From: a virus | Virus record (IMG/VR): IMGVR_UViG_3300010373_000100 | Span: 1 to 34,434 of that record | Reading direction: 5' to 3' (one strand) | DNA length: 34,434 nucleotides | Shown here: piece after piece, positions 29,146-34,434 of the stretch | Position numbering within the stretch: position 1 is the first letter of the stretch | How the letters are laid out: every line of letters begins with the position of its first letter | Notes under the pieces: model-generated | The model's database searches: none | Told to the model about the DNA's origin: nothing | Seen by the model: the letters and a program-made list of their open reading frames with translations, nothing else | Position numbers and translations under genes: made by a program

Positions 29146-30764
29146 ACGGAACGAAATCTCCTTTCTCCGGGTGCAAGGTAGGCATTGCCATTGGCGCCGA
29201 CCACCGGCTGGCGCGCCGGTTCGGATTCGTGGCCGATCGGGTTTAGATGCAGGTCTCCGGCAATCGCCAGGGCGGCCGGAAGCGTCATCGCCAGGGCTAT
29301 GGCCCGATCGCAGTGGCCGCTTTGCTTGTCCTCTGGGGCCTTGATGGCGAAATGATGCTGTTTTTCCTCGATCGATAGCTTCAGCAAATCGTCCCGGAGT
29401 TCTTTGTGGGCGAATAGCTCGATGCGGTGGTTGTTAATCGCGTCGACGATAGCCGACGCCATATCCTGGTTGTCTCTGGCGCCGTGAATTTCTTTGATGC
29501 GCATCGCCAGCGACGGGTTGGCGGCCACATCCTTCGCCAGCAATTGCAGGCTTAACTGCGCCTGCCAGGGATCGACGCAAAGCTGATGTAGGCGGAACTT
29601 CCGTCGGGCCTCGACCACCGCACGATGCACTACGGTCAGGTCGATCTTCCTGCCGGGGAAATCGGACGGCTTCCAGCTTTGAATGCTCGCCAGGCGGACT
29701 TTGCCGGTACGCGCGTGGACGCCCACCACAGCCAAGGCCGCGTGATGGCCGCTATACGCCAAGTCCAACCCGGCGATGAACGGCTCATACTGAGGGTCGT
29801 ATCCAGTCATCGGCGCCAGCGACGTTGTGCAGGCGTCAATGTCCGCGGCCGACAAGGTTTCCGATCCTTGCTCAACCCATTGGTTCAGCCAGACACGCTG
29901 AAACTCCGTGCCGAACACGACCTGCTCGCGCTGGCTCTCAATTTCTTCCTTGCTGATCCAGGAAGCCACCGGCCCAGGCAAACTACGAAAGTGCCACTTT
30001 TCTGGATGGGTGCGGGCATACTCCATGACCTTCCACTGCCAGCTTACACCCCGGCCAAAGCCAGCATTGGCAATCACGACGACCATGCAGTTGGTCTTTT
30101 TGCCGGCCGACGTGATGAGCATGTCCCACAGCTTGGGGTTCTTCCAAACCGTCAGCTCGTCGCCGATGACAAAATCAGGATTTGACCCCTGGTTTGTAGC
30201 CTCGTCGCCCGTCAGGATCTTGAGCAGGCTGCCAGTGCGGCGGTTCTTTACGTCGCGGTTATAAACCGAAATGGTATCGCTCAGCCACGGGTTGCGGCGG
30301 ACCATCCGGTCCATCGCTTCCGCGATTTGCTGGGCCTGCTTGAGGGTGCTGGCAACCGCGATCGCTTCCAGGGGGCGCGGGCAGACGTGCATCGCCCAGC
30401 CGGCCATGTGGGCCTCGCCGGTCGTCTTATCGTGCCCCTTTGGGCGCTCGAAATAATAGCGGAGCTTGGCGTCGCCATGACCGGTGACCATCCGCAGCCA
30501 GCCCTGGTCGGCGGCTTCGTAGTCTTCCCGCTGCCAGGGATCGAGACAGGACTCCAAGGGCTTTGATGACCCCGATGCGTCAATCAACAGGCGACGGCGG
30601 AAGTCCTGGGGGTTGAGCATCCGGTGGGGTATCTCCGCCGCCAGGCTCTCCAACGCTTCGACCGATTGCGTCGATAACCAGCCCTCGGCTAGCAGCTTCT
30701 CCCCGTAAGCGATCGACTGCAAGAGCTGCTCGTTCGTTAGGAGGCAAGACGAGGGTGTGCTCAT
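29142..30764 (-). CDS. Terminase large subunit
   Basis: A 540-residue motor that packages DNA into the prohead. ATPase motifs: a Walker-A-like R-P-K-G-H-D-K-T-T (107-115) and Walker B F-V-I-G-D-E (198-203). The nuclease half has G-L-D-L-A (332-336), V-D-P (397-399) and D486, the acidic metal-binding set of RNase H-like terminases. Length matches the family. The ATG at 30764 overlaps the small-terminase gene by 185 nt; an internal ATG at 30620 would cut this to 41 nt, but the frame upstream of it is GC-rich at third positions, so the longer form is likely real. No Shine-Dalgarno is present. Confidence 0.9.
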   Translation of the reverse strand: MSTPSSCLLTNEQLLQSIAYGEKLLAEGWLSTQSVEALESLAAEIPHRMLNPQDFRRRLLIDASGSSKPLESCLDPWQREDYEAADQGWLRMVTGHGDAKLRYYFERPKGHDKTTGEAHMAGWAMHVCPRPLEAIAVASTLKQAQQIAEAMDRMVRRNPWLSDTISVYNRDVKNRRTGSLLKILTGDEATNQGSNPDFVIGDELTVWKNPKLWDMLITSAGKKTNCMVVVIANAGFGRGVSWQWKVMEYARTHPEKWHFRSLPGPVASWISKEEIESQREQVVFGTEFQRVWLNQWVEQGSETLSAADIDACTTSLAPMTGYDPQYEPFIAGLDLAYSGHHAALAVVGVHARTGKVRLASIQSWKPSDFPGRKIDLTVVHRAVVEARRKFRLHQLCVDPWQAQLSLQLLAKDVAANPSLAMRIKEIHGARDNQDMASAIVDAINNHRIELFAHKELRDDLLKLSIEEKQHHFAIKAPEDKQSGHCDRAIALAMTLPAALAIAGDLHLNPIGHESEPARQPVVGANGNAYLAPGERRFRSV

Positions 30765-31032
30765 GCTGATGTGTGGTCGGATTATCGCGCTCTTCCTGGG
30801 CGAGGTTCAGCTTGTCGGCTGCCACGATGGTTCGGGCGGCGGCGACCACCTCGCGCTTGGTCGATTTGGAGTCGGCCACGATGCTTAGGAGCCTGCCCAC
30901 AATGGCCTTGCGGGTATTAACCGGCATGGGCCACCGCTCCCGGATGGCGCGCTCTTCCATCCGGCGTTCCACGAGAGGGTGAAGCCCCCCAGTTCCCCCG
31001 GCCCGGTCGCTCTGGTGGCCGTCTTGTTCCAT
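30580..31032 (-). CDS. Putative terminase small subunit
   Basis: A 150-residue protein directly before the large terminase, whose position and helical, charged make-up (R-E-V-V-A-A-A-R-T-I-V-A-A-D-K-L-N-L-A-Q-E) fit a small terminase that recognises DNA and hands it to the motor. The ATG at 31032 is preferred to one at 31041 because the CCAAGCC element lies 30 nt before it, as in the CAP gene. Its Pro-rich C-terminal 60 residues overlap the large-terminase start in another frame. No HTH is clearly visible, so the call leans on position. Confidence 0.65.
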   Translation of the reverse strand: MEQDGHQSDRAGGTGGLHPLVERRMEERAIRERWPMPVNTRKAIVGRLLSIVADSKSTKREVVAAARTIVAADKLNLAQEERDNPTTHQHEHTLVLPPNERAALAVDRLRGEAASRGLVIDAIGRSVGEPGGGDTPPDAQPPGLPPSPVD

Positions 31033-31062
31033 GCCCGGCATATTCCCCGCCGCAAGGCTTGG
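31033..31062 (-). promoter_or_regulatory. CCAAGCC start-associated element (small terminase gene)
   Basis: CCAAGCC (31062-31056, minus strand) begins 30 nt before the small-terminase ATG. A matching GGCTTGG lies a few bases further upstream, forming an inverted repeat here only. The bases nearest the start (AATATGCCGGGCATG) repeat the CAP leader. The gap between here and 31275 holds no convincing open frame; a phage packaging (pac/cos) site could lie there but is not identifiable. Confidence 0.7.
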
Positions 31063-31275
31063 CGCGGACCCTCCAAGCCTGCCAGGGGGTTGAATCGACC
31101 GCTCAGCCCCCGACTGGCAAAAGGTTCAACGGCTGCGATACCGACCGCCCAGGCTACAAAGGCGCAGCGCTCAAATTGCCCATGACCCGCGCGGTGTAGC
31201 GACGCCCCTGACGCGCGGCGAGGATGACGTGCCGAGATCGAAAGACGGTGCGCCTAGGGGGCGGTGCGCGGCTGC

Positions 31276-31560
31276 CTACCGGCGATCACCAGCGCGAAAC
31301 CGCTCTGAGTACTCGCGCGCACCATTCGTGGCAATCTCAAACGCTCGAAACGCCATCTCTTCAGCGGCTTCGAGGGGAATTCCCCCAAGCTCCATGTATC
31401 CCTGGGGCACTGGGTGCTGGATGCGATAAAGTCGATGGCTCTCCCGACCGTCAAGCAGCGCCAATGCCGAGCACGCCTCTGCGCTTATCCTTCCCCCAGG
31501 CTCACAAGTGATCGGGTCGATAGTTATCCGTGCGAACGTTCTCCCTGGGTTGATGCACAC
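31276..31560 (-). CDS. C-terminal part of a frameshifted hypothetical gene
   Basis: A 94-residue frame from a GTG at 31560 without a Shine-Dalgarno. The frame is open back to 31668, and the extra residues (F-I-W-R-R-G, C-Y-S-F-W-C-E-L) look protein-like and lead into V-C-I-N-P-G-R-T. Hence the true N-terminus is probably the overlapping frame starting at 31753, joined by a shift of +1 (see findings). The C-terminal part is soluble, with I-P-L-E-A-A-E-E-M-A-F-R-A-F. Function unknown. Confidence 0.5.
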   Translation of the reverse strand: MCINPGRTFARITIDPITCEPGGRISAEACSALALLDGRESHRLYRIQHPVPQGYMELGGIPLEAAEEMAFRAFEIATNGAREYSERFRAGDRR

Positions 31561-31753
31561 GATCGGCTGCCGATGCAGTTCGCACCAGAACGAGTAGCAC
31601 CAATTCGCGGGACGGTCGGATCGTCCTCTTCGCCAGATGAACCCAACCTTTTTGGCGCGCTCGTACCGCTATGGCCACCTTTCGCCCCCAAATAGTGACC
31701 GTCGATCGCCCCGAGGCAGCGCTTTCGATTTGATCTTCAGACTCGTGAAACAT
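31502..31753 (-). CDS. N-terminal part of a frameshifted hypothetical gene
   Basis: An ORF with GGAG five nt before the ATG at 31753, an excellent start. The first 30 residues look natural (M-F-H-E-S-E-D-Q-I-E... T-I-W-G-R-K-V-A-I-A-V), but the rest (R-P-S-R-E-L-V-L-L-V-L-V-R-T) reads like an out-of-frame translation of the neighbouring frame. A +1 shift between 31669 and about 31640 would connect it with the frame ending at 31276 to give a protein of about 158 residues. Confidence 0.5.
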   Translation of the reverse strand: MFHESEDQIESAASGRSTVTIWGRKVAIAVRARQKGWVHLAKRTIRPSRELVLLVLVRTASAADRVHQPRENVRTDNYRPDHL

Positions 31754-31767
31754 GGATTCTCCGCGCC

Positions 31768-32124
31768 TCAGTCCCTCCACAGAGAGGGCGGCATCTCTTC
31801 CGAAAATCCTTCGCCGTCCTCGATCGTCGCCGTATGAAGGCAGTGCAGGTAGGTGATGCCCTTGTGAAACCCAAACCTAACAGCGAATAGATGTCCTTCT
31901 TCGCATGCCATGCACACGGACACATTGCTACCTCTTTGGTGTGCAGGCGGGTTCTCTTCGCGGAGCGTGTCGTTTCGCCCATCGACGACCGTCACCCACT
32001 TCCCCTGGTCGATGATCACCTTCGACAGATAGGCGTAATCAAATCCGCAGACTGGGCACAGAACGGCGCCTTCTTCATTGACCTTCACGCCTTGGTATGA
32101 AACCGGCTCGGGAAGAACTTTCAT
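31768..32124 (-). CDS. Small zinc-ribbon hypothetical protein
   Basis: A 118-residue protein. The ATG at 32124 has GGAG five nt upstream, and is chosen over a long upstream extension with no ribosome site. C-P-V-C (about 23-26) and C-M-A-C (about 73-76) form a likely zinc-binding pair. It ends in an acidic tail (E-D-G-E-G-F-S-E-E). It lies between an HTH gene and the frameshifted gene in the regulatory end. No family is recognised. Confidence 0.7.
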   Translation of the reverse strand: MKVLPEPVSYQGVKVNEEGAVLCPVCGFDYAYLSKVIIDQGKWVTVVDGRNDTLREENPPAHQRGSNVSVCMACEEGHLFAVRFGFHKGITYLHCLHTATIEDGEGFSEEMPPSLWRD

Positions 32125-32126
32125 CG

Positions 32127-32336
32127 CTACTCCTTCTTCGCCGCGATCCACACCGGGTTCCCGACGCGTCGCCCGGCCCCTGCCGCCTTGAGCTTCTTCA
32201 CGTCCGCTCTCGTGAGCACCCAAACGCTCAGCACCTTCCTGCCGATGCCCAGGCGCTCGCAATAGCGGCGCAGGGTTCTCGATGGCACTTCCAGTTGACG
32301 TGCCGCTTCGCTGATGCTGATCTCTTCCTTGGGCAT
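32127..32336 (-). CDS. Small HTH DNA-binding protein (MerR/excisionase type)
   Basis: A 69-residue protein with an N-terminal winged-HTH-like motif, I-S-E-A-A-R-Q-L-E-V-P-S-R-T-L-R-R-Y-C (about residues 8-26), typical of MerR-like and excisionase-type regulators that bind DNA. A basic C-terminal part follows. It starts without an obvious Shine-Dalgarno. It ends 2 bp before the next gene. It could control early/late switching or serve as an excisionase; no integrase is visible in the window. Confidence 0.75.
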   Translation of the reverse strand: MPKEEISISEAARQLEVPSRTLRRYCERLGIGRKVLSVWVLTRADVKKLKAAGAGRRVGNPVWIAAKKE

Positions 32337-32374
32337 CCCAGGATAGTAGCCGACGCGGTCAATTGGTCAATCAC

Positions 32375-33292
32375 CTATGATCGGATCGTAAACGTCCCCT
32401 TCTCAGCCCGCGCGAACCGCGACTCCTTGCCCTTTTTTTCGATCTCTCGCAGGATGGCCGAATAGAGCGTGGCGTGCGGTGTCTTCCCCCCAGGGCTGGT
32501 CCAGTAGCCTTTCTCAGCCATCGCCGTGATCATATCCTTCGTCCCCATCGGTGCCCCAGCCTCCTTCAGCACCTTCGCCGCGGCGTCGATGGCGCTGAGC
32601 TTGCCATTCTTCTCGGCCTTCTTGGCCTTGCCGGTCTTCTTGTCAGCGGCCGTCGCCTTATCGCCAGGCTCAAAGCACTTCGCGCAGAAGCGCTTGCCAT
32701 CTTCTTCCTTCCATTCGTGGTCGCCGCCCTTGGGGCACACGGCGTCCTTGGGTGATGAATTGGCCACAACTTTGCTTTCGCTCTTACTCGCGTTCGTTGC
32801 GGCCCTGGTGGCCCGTGCCGTAGCCTTCTGGGACGCACGATTCTTGGCCGCAGACTTTTTCCGCATCTCGATCTCCTTAGCTTCGGTTTCCTCGGGCGAT
32901 CCGGTCGCCCACCCGTCGGCGCAACATGCGCCCCCCGTGATCTCCCTTACGTACCCCGCCACAATCGCCTCGGCATCCTCGCCTAACGCTTGGCAAACAT
33001 CGTCGAGCGTTAATAGCTCGCCCCGCGCGATGTATTCGGCGATCGTCCGCGCGTTGCCCTCAGACAGAATGCGATGCCTGTTGATCTGCTCGACGCGTTC
33101 GTTCATTCTCGCGTCGGCTTCTGCCTTCAGGCGGTTGGCCCGCAACACCATCTGGTCGGTCACCTCGTCGGGCGAGAGGCCGACCGTCGAAAGCACATCC
33201 GCGTTCTTGGCCACGTACTCAATCGTGTAGCCCGTTGTTTCCGCCGCATCGAGAAGGAGCGGCGCAAGGTCGTGAATGGTTGCAGCGCTCAT
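32375..33292 (-). CDS. HARE-HTH domain protein with central basic region
   Basis: A 305-residue protein. Residues 1-150 are helical. A Lys/Ala/Ser-rich basic region (about 150-195) follows, resembling histone-tail-like DNA-binding. A zinc-type motif (C-P-K-G-G...C-A-K-C) lies near 205-225. The C-terminal 74 residues (232-305: A-A-A-K-V-L-K-E-A-G, E-K-G-Y-W, T-P-H-A-T-L-Y-S-A-I) form a HARE-HTH domain, known from restriction, RNA polymerase delta-type and chromatin proteins. It probably binds modified or specific DNA; with the DNA methyltransferase nearby, a link is tempting. The ATG at 33292 overlaps the previous stop by ATGA. Confidence 0.75.
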   Translation of the reverse strand: MSAATIHDLAPLLLDAAETTGYTIEYVAKNADVLSTVGLSPDEVTDQMVLRANRLKAEADARMNERVEQINRHRILSEGNARTIAEYIARGELLTLDDVCQALGEDAEAIVAGYVREITGGACCADGWATGSPEETEAKEIEMRKKSAAKNRASQKATARATRAATNASKSESKVVANSSPKDAVCPKGGDHEWKEEDGKRFCAKCFEPGDKATAADKKTGKAKKAEKNGKLSAIDAAAKVLKEAGAPMGTKDMITAMAEKGYWTSPGGKTPHATLYSAILREIEKKGKESRFARAEKGTFTIRS

Positions 33293-33498
33293 TCGTAATA
33301 CACCCCTCCCATCGCCCCGCGAACGCGTATTAATCCCAGGCTGGTAAGTGCTTCGTGGCGGCCCTTGCGGTCCCGCTCGCGCCGTTCTCGCAGTCGCGAT
33401 ACCCGACGGTCGAATGCCGCGTGATTGGCGCACTTCGCGCAAATATTCTCCCCGTCCTTGGTATCGATCTCCGCCATGCGCTTGGCACAAAATTTCAT
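33289..33498 (-). CDS. Small zinc-type basic protein (69 residues)
   Basis: A 69-residue protein. The ATG at 33498 has GGAG six nt upstream and overlaps the previous stop by ATGA, so it is chosen over a longer frame reaching 33795. C-A-K (4-6) and C-A-K-C (20-23) suggest zinc binding; the second half is Arg-rich (R-R-V-S-R-L-R-E-R-R-E-R-D-R-K). It may bind nucleic acid. It overlaps the HARE-HTH gene by four nt. Function unknown. Confidence 0.7.
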   Translation of the reverse strand: MKFCAKRMAEIDTKDGENICAKCANHAAFDRRVSRLRERRERDRKGRHEALTSLGLIRVRGAMGGVYYE

Positions 33499-33686
33499 TT
33501 CCGGCTCCTTGTGATGATCAGGTCTCTTGCCTCGGCGATCGAAAGCAGGCAAATGCCACCGATCGTTCGCCGGATGTACAACTCGCCCCGGCACTTCTTG
33601 ATGATCGTTCCGCCCATCGCGTCGCCAAACGGGGTCCGCCAGGACGCGCCGTCGCCTTTGCGGGCTTTTTCTGCTGCTACAATCAC
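33495..33686 (-). CDS. Small hypothetical protein (63 residues)
   Basis: A 63-residue protein from a GTG at 33686, which has GGAGG seven nt upstream. The frame stays open to an ATG at 33815, and the extra part holds C-P-S-C, so a longer 106-residue form is possible; but it lacks a Shine-Dalgarno and has lower third-position GC. The core is beta-like (I-I-K-K-C-R-G-E-L-Y-I-R-R-T-I-G). It overlaps the next gene by ATGA. The region 33687-33880 upstream has no other convincing frame and may hold a promoter. Confidence 0.55.
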   Translation of the reverse strand: MIVAAEKARKGDGASWRTPFGDAMGGTIIKKCRGELYIRRTIGGICLLSIAEARDLIITRSRK

Positions 33687-33880
33687 GCGGCCGCCTCCAT
33701 CGGCATGGTCCCGATCTCCTTTTTGCTTTGGTAAATCCTCCCCGCACGATGGACATGTTATAGCTTTCCTGCCAGCATGCAAGGTAAAAATGCATACCGC
33801 AAGCCTTTGGGACATATAGAGATGTGACCTGACTTTTTTGCCAGAGTCGAGGTGCCGCCAGAATGCGGCAGATTCATGCC

Positions 33881-34123
33881 TTAGCCGGCCTTTTTGCCGG
33901 GCGATTTCCCCTTCGGGCGCCCGCGGCCCCCGGCCTTGCCGGCCTTGCGGGCGATCTCGCTCCGTTTCGCCTTGGGGAGTTTTGCCCGGCCCTCGTGGAG
34001 CCTAGCGCCTTCGGCCTTGCGTTCTTCGATGCTGGCCTCGTCCCATCTCTTTCGCGCCGCTTGCTGCGCCAATATTCGACGGGCTTCGGCGAGTTGGTCG
34101 GGCGTAAGGGGCTTACGGGGCAT
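33881..34123 (-). CDS. Small basic protein, possible DNA-binding
   Basis: An 80-residue protein, helical in the first half (T-P-D-Q-L-A-E-A-R-R-I-L-A-Q-Q). A basic Gly/Arg/Lys tail includes G-R-G-R-P-K-G-K, an AT-hook-like run. It probably binds DNA. The ATG at 34123 is preferred to a GTG at 34129; no strong Shine-Dalgarno is visible. It lies just after the methyltransferase in transcription order. Confidence 0.7.
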   Translation of the reverse strand: MPRKPLTPDQLAEARRILAQQAARKRWDEASIEERKAEGARLHEGRAKLPKAKRSEIARKAGKAGGRGRPKGKSPGKKAG

Positions 34124-34154
34124 CGGCACAGCTTACGTGCTTGCATTCGCCGTG

Positions 34155-34434
34155 TCAAATGCGCTCGAGCAGGGCCTTGCCGCCCGTGAACTTCTCCCAC
34201 CGCTGGACAATGACGTCCACATAGCGGGGGTCCAGCTCGCAGGCGAAAACCCGCCGGCCTAGCTGCTCGCCCGCGATGATCGTCGTCCCCGACCCGACGA
34301 ACGGATCGTAGACGGCGTCGTTCTTGTCGCCGTGATTGCGGATGGGACGGGCCATGCATTCCAATGGTTTTTGTGTTCCGTGTTCGGTGCTATCGTCCTT
34401 GTCGAGCCGGCTGCTGGTGTCCTAGATGTTTGGT
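34155..34434 (-). pseudogene. DNA methyltransferase C-terminus, interrupted by an in-frame TAG (5' end outside window)
   Basis: The C-terminal part of an N6-adenine or N4-cytosine DNA methyltransferase. Motif I (D-P-F-V-G-S-G-T-T) is clear, preceded by H-G-T-Q-K-P-L-E (the common T-Q-K-P-x-E segment) and followed by F-A-C-E-L-D-P-R-Y, all cofactor-binding parts. In the same frame a TAG lies at 34424-34422, directly before D-T-S-S-R-L, where related enzymes usually have Trp-Asp. TGG to TAG would be a single change. If no TAG were real this is a normal gene; otherwise it is a broken copy, or translation restarts at the TTG at 34364 without most of the enzyme. The catalytic motif is outside the window. 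Confidence 0.65.

Noticed and set aside
29625-30185. Plus-strand frame opposite the large terminase
   Set aside because: The minus strand holds clear ATPase and nuclease motifs here.
31063-31275. Packaging (cos or pac) site in the gap upstream of the small terminase
   Set aside because: Location is plausible, but no recognisable repeats or cohesive-end signature can be identified by eye.
33499-33795. Upstream extension of the small zinc-type gene to 33795
   Set aside because: Arg-rich, no ribosome site, and overlaps the better-supported gene at 33495-33686; the ATG at 33498 has GGAG.
33687-33880. Promoter with TATAAC at 33757-33762 (minus strand)
   Set aside because: The -10-like box has no convincing -35 at normal spacing, so it is not listed as a feature.
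34422-34424. TAG recoded as an amino acid
   Set aside because: gpG and decoration genes end in TAG at sensible positions, so the standard code is likely and TAG is a stop here.

Overview
The window reads as the late (DNA packaging, head and tail) region of a tailed phage or prophage with a long non-contractile tail. Almost every gene lies on the minus strand, so transcription runs from high to low coordinates. No integrase, attachment site, rRNA, tRNA or CRISPR array was recognised, so I cannot tell free phage from prophage. The DNA looks GC-rich (impression, about 60%). Several small proteins have twin-arginine-like N-termini, many genes lack a Shine-Dalgarno sequence, and there is a secreted CAP-like protein. 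A Planctomycetota host is possible, but this is a weak inference.

Layout, in transcription order. 34434-31276: a regulatory or accessory end with a DNA methyltransferase C-terminus (interrupted by an in-frame TAG), small basic, zinc-binding and HTH proteins, a HARE-HTH protein, and a gene that seems split by a frameshift. 31032-25457: packaging, with a small-terminase-like protein, large terminase, three small genes, and a portal carrying a C-terminal pyrophosphatase-like (InPase-type) domain. 25406-21681: an accessory block with a secreted CAP-like protein, a small twin-arginine-like protein and six unknown genes. 21629-17002: head assembly, with a MuF-type head morphogenesis protein, a protease fused to a scaffold-like region, a decoration-like protein and the major capsid protein. 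16932-14034: small head-completion and connector candidates. 13959-10540: a fibre-like protein, small structural proteins and a tail-terminator-position protein. 10463-6014: tail tube, the gpG/gpGT tail-assembly chaperone pair with a visible -1 slippery site, and the tape measure. 3113-1: tail-tip proteins, the last running off the window.

The minus-strand tail operon is broken by a plus-strand island (3351-6013) with three small proteins that share a W-F-x-x-P-x-S motif, a family 2 glycosyltransferase and a coiled-coil lipoprotein. It looks like a moron, that is, cargo expressed independently of the late genes. A clear intrinsic terminator on the minus strand (3241-3269) lies at its edge.

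The most unusual signal is regulatory. Five head and packaging genes that lack a Shine-Dalgarno sequence (small terminase, portal, CAP protein, MuF, protease) each carry CCAAGCC 29-30 nt before the ATG, and some share more of the intervening sequence. A second element, near CRACTAGGG, precedes the capsid, decoration and tail-tube genes. Together they resemble start-associated sequences or late promoters, and I do not recognise either from a described phage.
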